Shown here in pieces: positions 1 through 9,208 of a DNA stretch of 64,000 nucleotides. The translations under genes and the position numbers were made by a program. Each line of letters begins with the position of its first letter. The first letter of the stretch is position 1. The DNA comes from Candidatus Alistipes avicola (lineage in GTDB: Bacteria; Bacteroidota; Bacteroidia; Bacteroidales; Rikenellaceae): NCBI GenBank assembly GCA_019118565.1, contig DWYR01000009.1, forward strand, positions 62,001 to 126,000, read 5' to 3'. The notes beneath the pieces are model-generated. The model did not search any database. It had not been told where the DNA came from and was given only the letters and a program-made list of their open reading frames with translations.

Positions 1-229
1 GTTCTTCATGACAGGCATCAGTTACGGATATATGTTCCCGGTCGGACGTTCGCTCTCGTTGGAGGCCGGTCTTGGCGTGGGCTTTCTTCGCACCTCTTAC
101 GAGGAATACTTGCCCATAGACGGACATTACGTCTATCAGCAGACCAGCCGTACCAATTGGTTCGGACCGGTGAGACTGAAATTAGCCCTCGTATGGTGTC
201 TTTGGAATCAAAACAAAGCAGGAAAGTGA
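1..229 (+). CDS. DUF3575-like outer-membrane protein, C-terminal fragment
   Basis: The gene enters from the left edge, so only about 75 C-terminal residues are visible. They alternate polar and aromatic/hydrophobic residues in beta-barrel style and end in a stretch with LKLALVW, as expected for a last barrel strand. DUF3575 proteins are commonly found beside DUF5119, fimbrillin and DUF4906 genes in Bacteroidales fimbrial loci, and that is the context here. The stop codon TGA overlaps the ATG of the next gene (ATGA), so the two are translationally coupled. The family call rests mostly on context and on the short barrel-like end. The true start lies outside the window. Confidence 0.6.
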   Translation, partial: FFMTGISYGYMFPVGRSLSLEAGLGVGFLRTSYEEYLPIDGHYVYQQTSRTNWFGPVRLKLALVWCLWNQNKAGK

Positions 230-1245
230 TGGGTCGCAAAGGAATCGTATTCATATTCCTGCTATGCGGGAGTATTTTATTGACCGGCTGTCGTAAGGAT
301 CTTTGTTACGACCACGATGGGCACGGTCTCAAAGTAAGTGCTTTTTTGATCCCCGATTGGGAGCAGGAGTGGGAGCGAGATTATGGGATGGAGTGGCAAT
401 CGAATTGGCCTGAAAAACACGAAATAGAGTATGATTTGCTTCGTCCGTCGATCGCTTCGGGCATTGCGGCGTTCGTCTACCATGGGGACGGGTCGTATTC
501 GGAACGCCATTTGGAGTCCGACGGCGGAGAGCTCCCAATGGTGACTGCCGGAGAGAAATCCATTCTGCTTTGTAATGACGATACCCATTATATCGTTTTC
601 GGGAATTTGGATGCATCGGCCGAAGCGACCGCTACGACGCGTTCCCGTAGTCGTTCGACGTATAATGCGGAGCATGCAGAGGAACGAACCGTCAATGCCC
701 CCGATATCCTTTACGGAGCGTGGATCGACCGCTTTTCATCGGTTCCGTCGTCAAAGCCGATTCCGCTTCCCGTGACAATGCATCCGTTGGTATACACTTA
801 TTTGATTCGGTATGAATTTTCCGAGGGGTTCGAACATGTTTCGCTGGCCCGCGGGGCGCTCTCGGGAATGGCCCGTTCGGTATATCTTCAGACCGGGCGA
901 ACGGGGGAAGAGCCGGCAACGATTCTTTTCGATTGCGAGTTGAAGGATTTTGGGGCGGAGGTGCGCCTAACGTCATTCGGGGTTCCCGATTTCCCGGGGG
1001 ATCATTACCTGTTAAACCAGACACCCCATCAGCATGGGCTTAATCTGGAGGTTATGCTCAAGAATGGGAAGATGAAACGTTTTGAATTCGATGTGTCGGA
1101 TCAGTTGGTATCACAACCGCGCGGAGGAGTCATTACGGTTGACAATCTGGTCGTAACGGACGAGGAAGCGGGCGGTGATGCCGGGTTCGACGTGACTGTG
1201 GAAGGCTGGGGTGAATACGAAGATATAGAGTTGCCTTTGGATTGA
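229..1245 (+). CDS. DUF5119 fimbrial-locus lipoprotein
   Basis: A 338-residue lipoprotein. The start MGRKGIVFIF is followed by a hydrophobic segment and the lipobox LLTGC (Cys about residue 21). An upstream in-frame start at 157 would lie inside the previous gene and lacks a signal, so ATG 229 is preferred. Just after the lipid Cys comes CYDHDGHG, which matches the CYDH motif typical of DUF5119 proteins. These are accessory proteins of Bacteroidales fimbrial operons with no established biochemical role; surface or periplasmic anchoring is inferred. The region around residues 130-145 is rich in Thr, Arg and Ser. It is the second gene of the operon and overlaps the DUF3575 gene by one base. A 46-nt gap separates it from the first fimbrillin. 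Confidence 0.72.
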   Translation: MGRKGIVFIFLLCGSILLTGCRKDLCYDHDGHGLKVSAFLIPDWEQEWERDYGMEWQSNWPEKHEIEYDLLRPSIASGIAAFVYHGDGSYSERHLESDGGELPMVTAGEKSILLCNDDTHYIVFGNLDASAEATATTRSRSRSTYNAEHAEERTVNAPDILYGAWIDRFSSVPSSKPIPLPVTMHPLVYTYLIRYEFSEGFEHVSLARGALSGMARSVYLQTGRTGEEPATILFDCELKDFGAEVRLTSFGVPDFPGDHYLLNQTPHQHGLNLEVMLKNGKMKRFEFDVSDQLVSQPRGGVITVDNLVVTDEEAGGDAGFDVTVEGWGEYEDIELPLD

Positions 1246-1291
1246 AAGACCTCCAATATAATTATTTATTAACTTAATAACCAAAATAAAA

Positions 1292-2332
1292 ATGGGAAAA
1301 AATTTATTTGTACTGGCTGTATTCGTCGCGATGCTGACCGGATGCAGCAAAACGGAAACGGTTGAACAGGCTCAGGGTGGAGCTATCGGTTTTACGAAAG
1401 CCTACATCGGGAATGCAGTCGATTCGCGAGCTATCAGCGTAATCGATCAGTCGAATATCAGCGAATTCATCGTTTACGGCGGTTACAATGACATGGAGCA
1501 TGTTTTCAACGGGGTAACGGTGAGTGGAACGGCCGGCGCGGACGATTGGACTTATGACGTGACCCGCTATTGGGTCCCCGGCAAGGATTACAAATTCGCC
1601 GCCTATGCTCCGAGCACTGTGACCGGCAACGGGACGGTTGAAACGGATTTCGCAAACGGAGCTTTGAATTTCAAGGGGTATACGTCGGATCCGACCCATC
1701 AGAACGACCTGATTTATGCAACGGCAACGCAGAAAACGAATGATCCCTTGGTAATTTCGCCCGACAAGATCCAGTTCCGCTTCGGGCATCTGCTTTCGAT
1801 GGTGAAGTTTACTTTCAACAGCGGCTTTGGCAACGATATTAAGGTGACGGTTAGCAACCTGAATGTTTCCGGCATGATCGCCGACGGCGATTATACGGGT
1901 AGTACGCAGGCTTGGACTCCGGGTTCGAATACCGTATCCGAGGGGGCAGCCTTCACGGAGTTGGCATCGACCGAGGCGATTAACCGTACCAGTGGAAATC
2001 AAAGCGCATCGAGCTACGATTTCGCCGTAATCCCGCAGACGATTGTCAATTCGGATGCCGGTGTCGGTACGAAGGTCACGGTTTCGTTCGATGTGACCGT
2101 ACAGGACAATCTGGACAACTATATTGTTGGAAGCGAGATGGCCGGTGTTACGATTACCGCTACGCTGCCCGGATATACCTGGACGGCCGGAAACCGCTAC
2201 AATTACAACGTGACGATTGCGGGTGAAAATGTGAGCCTCTTCCCGATCGAATTCGGAGCGCCTGACGTTACTCCGATTACCACCGATCCCGATTTCAGCG
2301 GGAACGAAGAGATCATCCTGCCTGAAGCGTAA
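1292..2332 (+). CDS. Fimbrillin family lipoprotein 1 (Mfa_like_1 type)
   Basis: A 346-residue SPII lipoprotein (lipobox MLTGC, Cys18). The sequence after the anchor, GGAIGFTKAYIGNAVDSRA, is characteristic of Bacteroidales fimbrillins: a short strand, then Arg46-Ala. In Porphyromonas gingivalis FimA and Mfa1, cleavage after an Arg at about this position frees a groove for donor-strand assembly; by analogy Arg46 is the maturation site (inference). Mid-protein motifs FRFGHLLSMVKFTF and SYDFAVIPQTI are typical of Mfa-like pilins. The end is short and acidic (NEEIILPEA). Composition is GC-rich, like its neighbours. It is probably a stalk or accessory pilin, and which of the three fimbrillins is the major one cannot be told from sequence. 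Confidence 0.82.
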   Translation: MGKNLFVLAVFVAMLTGCSKTETVEQAQGGAIGFTKAYIGNAVDSRAISVIDQSNISEFIVYGGYNDMEHVFNGVTVSGTAGADDWTYDVTRYWVPGKDYKFAAYAPSTVTGNGTVETDFANGALNFKGYTSDPTHQNDLIYATATQKTNDPLVISPDKIQFRFGHLLSMVKFTFNSGFGNDIKVTVSNLNVSGMIADGDYTGSTQAWTPGSNTVSEGAAFTELASTEAINRTSGNQSASSYDFAVIPQTIVNSDAGVGTKVTVSFDVTVQDNLDNYIVGSEMAGVTITATLPGYTWTAGNRYNYNVTIAGENVSLFPIEFGAPDVTPITTDPDFSGNEEIILPEA

Positions 2333-2458
2333 GTGCAGGAGTGTTCGCGCCACGGGATCCGGCTCTGACCGCAATCGGGCATCGATACACCCGATTGCGG
2401 TCGGGGGCCCGATCCTCGGTTGTAAGAAATCCCGGCACGGAGTCAATAGACAAGAAGT

Positions 2459-3412
2459 ATGACGAAGAGAATTGGTAAAACCATAGGATTGGGTGCGGCT
2501 GTCGTTATGATGGCGGCAGGATGTACCCGGGAGTATCCGACCTCTCCGATAGAGAGCGATGCGATCGGATTTGCTCCGTCGGTCGTTCGTTCGGCGGTGA
2601 GTTCGCTGGGTAACGGCGATTCGTTTGCCGTTTGGGCCCGCGAGAGTAAGGATGGAGTGGCGCAGATGATTCTCTCTCAGGAGGAGATCCATTGCGAAGA
2701 CGGAGTATGGCGTTACGATGACCTGCGTTATTGGCAGTGGGCGGCAGTTTACGATTTTTATGCGCTCTATCCGCATGATGTGCCGAATGCCGGACTCCAG
2801 GGTGCCGAAGAGCTATCGTTCGTGGTGAGGGATTTCGATGCCCGGAACTCGGAGGATCTGATGGTCGCCGAACAGACGGGCCTTCGCTATGCGGGGAATC
2901 CAGCTCCGGTGGTTTTCTCTTTCCGGCATTTGTTATCCAAGGTAGAGTTCGTGGGGCGGATCGATCCATCCCTTACGGGAGCCGGATTGTCGGCTCGGCT
3001 TCTGTCTGCCGAACTTTATGGAATGCCGGCAACGGGTAGTTGTACGATCGATGCGGGGACGGACGGAACGTGGATCTTCGGAGAGAATACGACGGGTGAG
3101 TCCCCGTTCTGTGCGGTCGGGACGAAAGAGCTATCTTTCGAGGGGGAGAGTATTTTCGGTGAATTGTTGCTTTTCCCACAGGCCGTCGGCCAGGAGTGGA
3201 TCCTCGAACTCGAGTATGAGTATGTCGATGCCGATTATTCACAGAATCGTTTTACAAAAATCGTCCGTTTGGCCGATGCCGGTGTCTCCGAATGGAAACC
3301 GGGACTGGGGTATCGCTACTCCTTTTCGGTCGGACGGGACTATATTCTTTTCGATAAGCCGGAAGTCGTCCCATGGAAGTCGGCTTCGGGTGGAATTATT
3401 ACCGTCGAGTAA
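2459..3412 (+). CDS. Fimbrillin family lipoprotein 2
   Basis: A 317-residue lipoprotein, with the lipobox MAAGC placing the lipidated Cys at residue 22. It has the fimbrillin layout: DAIGFAPSVVRS near the N terminus with Arg44-Ser as candidate maturation site, a YWQWAAVYDFYALYP strand segment, and FSFRHLLSKVEFVG in the middle. The C terminus (SGGIITVE) is short. It follows fimbrillin 1 after 126 nt, a longer gap than the others in this operon. That gap contains a GC-rich potential stem (around 2350-2415, GATCCGGCTC and GGGCCCGATC) that might attenuate or process the transcript. It shares little sequence with fimbrillin 1 beyond motifs, so it is probably a minor or structural variant pilin, not a recent duplicate. 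Confidence 0.8.
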   Translation: MTKRIGKTIGLGAAVVMMAAGCTREYPTSPIESDAIGFAPSVVRSAVSSLGNGDSFAVWARESKDGVAQMILSQEEIHCEDGVWRYDDLRYWQWAAVYDFYALYPHDVPNAGLQGAEELSFVVRDFDARNSEDLMVAEQTGLRYAGNPAPVVFSFRHLLSKVEFVGRIDPSLTGAGLSARLLSAELYGMPATGSCTIDAGTDGTWIFGENTTGESPFCAVGTKELSFEGESIFGELLLFPQAVGQEWILELEYEYVDADYSQNRFTKIVRLADAGVSEWKPGLGYRYSFSVGRDYILFDKPEVVPWKSASGGIITVE

Positions 3413-3430
3413 TCTAATCCAGTGCGGAAG

Positions 3431-4528
3431 ATGAATGCGAAAACGTTATCTTTTATAGCCTCTCTTTTGACCCTGTCGGCTTGTCAAAAAGGGGAGCTTC
3501 CGATGCCTGAGCCCGAAGTTGGAGCGACGATTCGCTTCGACTCGCCCTCCGTCATGACAGATGTCGATTGCGCGGTACGTTCGACGGGCCCTGTGAATCT
3601 TTTTCCGGTCGGCGGATCTTTCGGGGTATTGGGTTATTGCCTGGCCAATTATTCCGGATCGAACGAGTTGAATCCCTCGACGGGAGCGACATCGTGGAAT
3701 TCGAAGTCTATCCTGTCCACCCCCCACCTGTTTTATAAAACGGAGGTGAAATATAATGGTACGGCTTGTTACTATACGGGACAGCAGAGAAGATGGTATG
3801 ATGAATCCGATTATCTCTATACGTTCTTCGCCTATTATCCTTACGGGGACTCCTATTATACGGTGGAGCCATCGACCCAGTCCGGAATCGGCATCCCGTC
3901 ATTGACGTTTACTATGCCCTTCTCCGGGAGGGATCTCTCTACGACGCTTGCCATCGAGGATATTCCCGATGCGATGGCTGCAGCCGCCATAGATGTCACG
4001 CGTCAAAGCGGACAGGTGAAGCTGAGTTTTCAGCATTTGCTCGCAGGGATCAATTTCAAGGTGAGCAACTACAACGGGAAGAACGATCTTACGATCCACG
4101 GTTTGAGGGTCTCCGGAAATTTTTATCGCTCTCTTAAGATTCGTTTGAGTGAGGGGCTGGAGTATCCTGCGGATACTTTTTCAGGGACTTTCTCGCTGTT
4201 GGATGGAGCCGATGCGGCCGACGATCTCTTGGTGCCGGCACAGCAAACGGATACGAAGGTGGGGGATAAAACGTTGATGCTGATCTCCAACCTGGAGGCG
4301 AGACCCCACTATTTAGGAAGTCAGATTTACATCCATATCGATTATACCTTCATGGGAGTCCGTACGACGGATAAGCAGTTTGCTTTTGTTCCCAACTATT
4401 TACCGCAGGGAGGAACGATCTATACGATCGAATTGAATTTTATCGGAGATTCTTTCGTGTTGAATTTCGTGGTAGACAACAATCAAGCGTGGGAAGAGGG
4501 TGGCGATAGTGATATACAATTCGAATAG
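3431..4528 (+). CDS. Fimbrillin family lipoprotein 3
   Basis: A 365-residue lipoprotein starting MNAKTLSFIASLLTLSAC (Cys18). An in-frame GTG lies three codons upstream at 3422, but the ATG gives a standard signal peptide. GATIRFDSPS is followed by CAVRS, so Arg50-Ser is the candidate maturation site. VKLSFQHLLAGINFKV is the usual fimbrillin mid-protein strand. The protein is rich in Tyr (clusters at YYTGQQRRWYDESDYLY and FFAYYPYGDSYY), more than its two upstream relatives, and this may mark a binding surface. It ends 4 nt before the DUF4906 gene, implying coupled translation. Role: pilus subunit, probably accessory (inference). Confidence 0.8.
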   Translation: MNAKTLSFIASLLTLSACQKGELPMPEPEVGATIRFDSPSVMTDVDCAVRSTGPVNLFPVGGSFGVLGYCLANYSGSNELNPSTGATSWNSKSILSTPHLFYKTEVKYNGTACYYTGQQRRWYDESDYLYTFFAYYPYGDSYYTVEPSTQSGIGIPSLTFTMPFSGRDLSTTLAIEDIPDAMAAAAIDVTRQSGQVKLSFQHLLAGINFKVSNYNGKNDLTIHGLRVSGNFYRSLKIRLSEGLEYPADTFSGTFSLLDGADAADDLLVPAQQTDTKVGDKTLMLISNLEARPHYLGSQIYIHIDYTFMGVRTTDKQFAFVPNYLPQGGTIYTIELNFIGDSFVLNFVVDNNQAWEEGGDSDIQFE

Positions 4529-4532
4529 AGAG

Positions 4533-6926
4533 ATGGCACGATACGATTTATACCGGATTTTTTTGCTGCCGGCAATACTTTTGTGGGTGACCGGCTGTAC
4601 GAAAGATCAGATCGAAGAACCCGGGGAACCTTCCCGGGGGGGCTTTACCCTTACTGCGGTCGCCGAAAGTATGGCTCCCGAACAGGTAGTGACCCGCGCG
4701 ACCGATCCCAAGACCGAGGCAGAATGCGAGATTCGTACATTGCATGTTTTCCTGTTCGGAGAGGATGGGAACTATCTCGCGACACGCGACGGTTATCCCC
4801 TTACGCAGGGGTATCAAAATTCGATAACTTCGGTATTGCACATCGATGGAAGTGCCTTCGCCGATCCGGATGCCGCATCGAGAGCTACGGTCTATGTCGT
4901 GGCCAATGTCGAGCCCGGCACATTCGGAATGCTTACCGAGGAGGGCTATCCTTCGAAAATTCGGACTCGGGATGATTTCGAGAATTTTTATTATCAACCG
5001 ACCCGCCGGGATAACTTGACATCATTACCTGAATCGGGTATGCCGATGTCCGGAGTCGAGACGGGTGTCAATCTTACCCAAACGAATGGGTCGGTGGTCG
5101 TCGAGTTGAAAGCGTTGATGGCCCGTATCGATTTTTCGTTCGAAATCAATGCAACGGGAAGTACGATCGGAGGATTGCCTTCTCTGGTGCTGACCGAGTG
5201 CGAGGTACGGAATATGGCGACGGCTGTTGCGTTTGTCGCCCCGGCCGAAGGGGAAGAGAGCAATCTGGATCTCGATAACGATGGACAGACTGATGCTACG
5301 ACCTCTTTGATTCACTATCTGGATCCTGTTTCGAATACGTTGTATAACCAACAGGGACGGTCGAATTTTTCGTTTTACGTGTATGAGAATCTCCGCCATC
5401 CCGGTTATGCCGGTTATCCGGATGATTATTCCTATCCGGCGGGGGTTGTGCCGGAGCACTATCAGCGTTATAAACCCCTGTTGGCCCTCACTCCGGAGAA
5501 TGATACGATTCCGGCCACTTATGTTGTTTTAAGAGGTGTCTTTACCGATGTAGACGACATTGATTACAGCGCGACGTGTACGATTTTTTTGGGTGGCGAT
5601 CCCGAAAGCGATTTTAACGTACGACGCAACCATCAGTATCGGAATACGGTCAGCATATCGGGAATTACGGCTACAGGGAACAAACCGGAGGAGACGGTCT
5701 CTTTCGATGCCCGTATCAATGTGGAGCATACGAGTCCCTATTACGTCTCTATTCTGCGACATAAAGATCTGGATGCCCATTTCAACGTCGTGCCGATGGA
5801 TGTTTATCTGTTCGATGAAGGGATGAATGATGAAATCTCTGTGAGTATTGCCGATCCGGAACAAAACAATTGGGTTCGAATCGAGCGGGTCTCGGCCGAT
5901 GTCATGCAGAGCGGACAGGCCGCGTCGAACCAGATCAGCCATCCCGGGGAGGCGTTCGCTCCGGGTACCGGCAAGAGAAAGTTCTTTACCCAGGATTTGG
6001 TTACGGATCCGTCTCAGTTGGGGAATAATACAAGTTCTACCTTGGGCAATCGGGACCGCCTCTATATTTACATCGATGAGAACATCAGTACCAATACGCG
6101 CCAGGCGGATCTCGTGCTGGAATATCGGAAAAACGGACAGGTAGAGGACAGCCGGACCATTACCTTCATTCAACACGGCTTGATGCCGGTACGGGTAGAG
6201 GATGGCGGTGTTTATCAATATACGATTTACGTCGAGGCGTACGAAGAGTACCGGAACTATTACGATCCGCTTTCCCGGTGGGATTCGGAACAGGTCTATT
6301 ACGGGTTGCCCTGGGGCCCGGCCAACATGGGAGAGATCAATACGGGCGTGATCGGTTATTTGCCTGCGAACAGTGCCATCGAAAACTATTTCGAAGGGAA
6401 AAAGGGAACGATTGCCATTTTGATGACAACTGGCGTGTTTAATCGCCGGTATGCGATCAACGGTTGGCAGCCCAACGGTCCTGCACGGGCGATGGTTTTG
6501 GATGAGACCCCGCAGACTGCGGCCGAGTATTGTTACCGGAAAAACAAGACCGATAACAACGGAATGATTTCCGAAGCGAATACCTGCTGGTATCTGCCCG
6601 CTATCCGGGAGCTGGAAAATACGCTTACGACCTATTATCCTATCTACAAGGAGTTCCAGGAGGATTTCTACTGGTCGTCGGCTGCGGCGTCCAGCGGGTC
6701 TTGGATTTCACCGGAGGCCTCGGAATATGCTCGTGCAACGATGGCACACCTGGATAGCAACGGTTCGATAACCCATAAACCGAGTGGCGCGGATCAATAT
6801 TACGATCCCGACTTAGGATCAGGAAGTCGCTATGGTAAGGCTTTAAGAACGCAATCTTTGCGTATCAGGACCGTTTACAGGCCTGCGAACGGCGGATTGA
6901 TCGACGGGGACTCTTATACGAATTGA
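4533..6926 (+). CDS. DUF4906 fimbrial lipoprotein, putative tip adhesin
   Basis: A 797-residue lipoprotein and last gene of the fimbrial operon. MARYDLYRIF starts a good signal with lipobox VTGC (Cys22); an earlier ATG at 4500 would overlap the upstream gene and adds a polar stretch before the signal. QVVTRAT (Arg55-Ala) mirrors the maturation site of the pilins. The N-terminal half looks like a fimbrillin-type anchor domain (IRTLHVFLFGEDGNY, ATVYVVANVEPG). The C-terminal part contains CWYLPAIRELENTL near residue 686 and YWSS near 713. That resembles the WxLPs...YWSS signature of DUF1566/Lcl_C ligand-binding domains. Large size, last position and the binding-like end suggest the fimbrial tip protein. 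A terminator follows directly. Confidence 0.72.
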   Translation: MARYDLYRIFLLPAILLWVTGCTKDQIEEPGEPSRGGFTLTAVAESMAPEQVVTRATDPKTEAECEIRTLHVFLFGEDGNYLATRDGYPLTQGYQNSITSVLHIDGSAFADPDAASRATVYVVANVEPGTFGMLTEEGYPSKIRTRDDFENFYYQPTRRDNLTSLPESGMPMSGVETGVNLTQTNGSVVVELKALMARIDFSFEINATGSTIGGLPSLVLTECEVRNMATAVAFVAPAEGEESNLDLDNDGQTDATTSLIHYLDPVSNTLYNQQGRSNFSFYVYENLRHPGYAGYPDDYSYPAGVVPEHYQRYKPLLALTPENDTIPATYVVLRGVFTDVDDIDYSATCTIFLGGDPESDFNVRRNHQYRNTVSISGITATGNKPEETVSFDARINVEHTSPYYVSILRHKDLDAHFNVVPMDVYLFDEGMNDEISVSIADPEQNNWVRIERVSADVMQSGQAASNQISHPGEAFAPGTGKRKFFTQDLVTDPSQLGNNTSSTLGNRDRLYIYIDENISTNTRQADLVLEYRKNGQVEDSRTITFIQHGLMPVRVEDGGVYQYTIYVEAYEEYRNYYDPLSRWDSEQVYYGLPWGPANMGEINTGVIGYLPANSAIENYFEGKKGTIAILMTTGVFNRRYAINGWQPNGPARAMVLDETPQTAAEYCYRKNKTDNNGMISEANTCWYLPAIRELENTLTTYYPIYKEFQEDFYWSSAAASSGSWISPEASEYARATMAHLDSNGSITHKPSGADQYYDPDLGSGSRYGKALRTQSLRIRTVYRPANGGLIDGDSYTN

Positions 6927-6931
6927 TTCTG

Positions 6932-6968
6932 AAAAAAAGTGTCGGATAACATCCGGCACTTTTTATTT
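6932..6968 (+). terminator. Rho-independent terminator of the fimbrial operon
   Basis: Stem AGTGTCGGAT / ATCCGGCACT (one G-T pair) with a 3-nt loop, followed by TTTTATTT, directly after the stop of the DUF4906 gene. Confidence 0.85.
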
Positions 6969-6984
6969 GATAGCGCGGGGAAAG

Positions 6985-7014
6985 TTGTCATTATGCATAA
7001 AAGTTCTACCTTTG
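6985..7014 (+). promoter_or_regulatory. Bacteroidetes-type promoter for the TonB receptor
   Basis: TTG at 6985-6987, 19-nt spacer, TACCTTTG at 7007-7014. The predicted start of transcription near 7021 leaves a leader of about 60 nt that holds two copies of GATCCGGGT (7024 and 7042 regions). Confidence 0.75.
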
Positions 7015-7081
7015 CAACCGACAGATCCGGGTTCAAAGAGCGATCCGGGTCATAATTAATCACTTAAACTTTTTTAACAGG

Positions 7082-9052
7082 ATGGAAAAAATCCAATTCA
7101 AGCGGGCTTCGCGCTTCAGACGCTGGCGCCGTGCAGGGTATGGAGCCTTCATTACGCTGCACCGTCCGGTATCTATCGGAGTCCTCTCGATTGCGATGAC
7201 TGCCAGTTTCCTGTCTACGACGAACACTGCGTATGCGCAGAAGTCCGATTCACTTCAGATCTATAAGGAGCTGGAGATCGAAGCGGTCGAGGTGGAGGCG
7301 ACAAAAGCCTCTCCTACGCGCAGCGCCATGTCGTCAGTCTCCGTTTACAATCGTAACGTGGGCGCCGCCGCGCCGGTCCAGACTCTCGAGTCTGCCCTGC
7401 GCCTCAGCCCCTCGATCGATTTGCGTGAACGGGGCGGCAGGGGAACCCAGGCGGACATCATGATTCGGGGAGGTTCTTTCGACCAGACCATGGTCATGCT
7501 CAATGGTATTAACTTTACGGATGCCCGAACGGGTCATCAGTCGCATTCGCTGCCGATCGACATGGATTATGTGGCGGGAATCGACCTGATCGACGGCGTG
7601 TCGGGCGTCGGTGCGTATGCGGGAGCAGTGAATATCCGCACGCAGCCGCTCAAACCGCGCTATTTGCGTCTCGAAGGGGTCGGAGGAGGCGACGGATATG
7701 TCTATGGCAATCTGTCGGGAGGCTATTCGACCGGTAAGTTCAGCCTGTTCGGTGCGACATCGTATCGTCGCAGCGACGGTTACATCCACAACACGGGCTT
7801 CGATAATTACAATGCCTATCTGCGGATGAATTATGATTCTCCCCGGGTGGGGTATTTCGATTTCCAGGCCGGGTACCAGAACCGGGCGTGGGGATCGAAC
7901 GGATTTTACTCGCTGGCCTATCCCGACCAATTCGAGCAGACCTCTACAGCGCTCGGGTCGTTGCGGTGGATGAAGAGCATCGACCGTGTTACGCTCAATG
8001 CGACGGCCAGCTACCGAAAGAATTTCGACCGGTTCGAACTGATCAAGGGTGAGCCGGAGAAGGTCCCTTACAACTACCACAACACGGATAATGTCGGTGC
8101 CGAGTTCTGGGCCGATCTGCGCTGGAAGGGGGGTACCACCTCGTTGGGGGGCGACTACACCTACAACCATATCTGGAGCACGGTGCTGGGGGAACTTGTT
8201 GCCGATTCCAACGGCCGTTACGACCATGCCAAGAGCCGTCATGTGGGTAACGTGTGGTTGCGCCATGTGAAACGCTGGAGGACGTTCGATGCAGCCGGTT
8301 CAGCCGGTGTGAGCTTTACGCCGTATGGTACCTCGGCCTTGTGGAGCCTCACGGGCGGTTACTTGCCGTTGGATGGGTTGCGTCTGGAGGTTGGAGCAGC
8401 CCAGTCGATGCGCTTGCCGACCTTCACGGATCTCTATTATACGACGGTCAATCACATCTCCAATCCCGATCTGAAGCCGGAGCATGCGATTACGTATCGT
8501 TTCGCGGCTTCGTATGCCCGGGAGCGTTGGGATGTTTCGGCCGTCACCTACTACCGAGACGGGTGGAATACCATCGACTGGGTGCGCGATCCGCAGGAGG
8601 AGGTTTGGCGCTCGTTGCAGATCACCGATCTGGGCACCTTCGGCGTGGAGTTTACGGGACACTATCGAACGCCCGGATTCCTGCGCCAGGTGACACTCAG
8701 CTACGGATATGTCGACATATCGAAGGAGAGCGGCCGGTTGATCTCGCGTTATGCGCTCGATTATATGCGCCACAAGGCTGTGGTGAGTGTCGAAGTGGCT
8801 TTCCTGCGTAATTTTACCATGGTGTTGACCGGGGCGGTTTACGACCGCAACGGCAACTATGTGGATCGGGACGGGCAGACTCGCTCCTATACACCGTATT
8901 TCCTGCTTGACGGTCGTCTGGCCTGGCAGAAGGGGATATGGAAACTTTTTGTCGATGCGATGAACATCACCGATACCCGCTATTTCGATTTCGGCGGATT
9001 GCAGATGCCCGGAGCCTGGTTCTCGGGCGGGGTGGCGATCACGATCGGATAG
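7082..9052 (+). CDS. TonB-dependent outer-membrane receptor with extended signal peptide
   Basis: A 656-residue receptor of BtuB-like size. The N terminus is unusual: a long basic stretch (KRASRFRRWRRAGYGAF) precedes the hydrophobic core, with cleavage likely after TAYA near residue 52. The plug domain shows VEVEATKASP, ALRLSPSIDLRERG and IMIRGGSFDQTMVMLNG, followed by a barrel ending in an aromatic strand (GAWFSGGVAITIG). There is no CarboxypepD-like N-terminal domain and no SusD partner, so it is not a SusCD glycan system. The substrate is unknown; cobalamin, siderophore or metal chelate are all possible. It has its own promoter and terminator and appears monocistronic. No riboswitch is recognisable in its short leader. 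Confidence 0.85.
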   Translation: MEKIQFKRASRFRRWRRAGYGAFITLHRPVSIGVLSIAMTASFLSTTNTAYAQKSDSLQIYKELEIEAVEVEATKASPTRSAMSSVSVYNRNVGAAAPVQTLESALRLSPSIDLRERGGRGTQADIMIRGGSFDQTMVMLNGINFTDARTGHQSHSLPIDMDYVAGIDLIDGVSGVGAYAGAVNIRTQPLKPRYLRLEGVGGGDGYVYGNLSGGYSTGKFSLFGATSYRRSDGYIHNTGFDNYNAYLRMNYDSPRVGYFDFQAGYQNRAWGSNGFYSLAYPDQFEQTSTALGSLRWMKSIDRVTLNATASYRKNFDRFELIKGEPEKVPYNYHNTDNVGAEFWADLRWKGGTTSLGGDYTYNHIWSTVLGELVADSNGRYDHAKSRHVGNVWLRHVKRWRTFDAAGSAGVSFTPYGTSALWSLTGGYLPLDGLRLEVGAAQSMRLPTFTDLYYTTVNHISNPDLKPEHAITYRFAASYARERWDVSAVTYYRDGWNTIDWVRDPQEEVWRSLQITDLGTFGVEFTGHYRTPGFLRQVTLSYGYVDISKESGRLISRYALDYMRHKAVVSVEVAFLRNFTMVLTGAVYDRNGNYVDRDGQTRSYTPYFLLDGRLAWQKGIWKLFVDAMNITDTRYFDFGGLQMPGAWFSGGVAITIG

Positions 9053-9104
9053 TTCCTGCAACGGAGTTTGCCCATCCGGCGCAAATCTTCGTTGCAGAAT
9101 GGCA

Positions 9105-9144
9105 AAAAAGAGGGGAGACGGCCGAATCGGCCGCCTCCCTTTTG
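9105..9144. terminator. Bidirectional terminator between convergent genes
   Basis: Hairpin with arms AGGGGAG..GGCCG and CGGCCG..CTCCCTTTT, A-rich on one side and T-rich on the other. It serves the receptor on + and the repeat lipoprotein on -. Confidence 0.8.
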
Positions 9145-9208
9145 GTAATGATCCGCTACCTGATTCTTTTATCGGGTCTGCGGCTCGTTATGATTGTTGC
9201 CCGAATCC

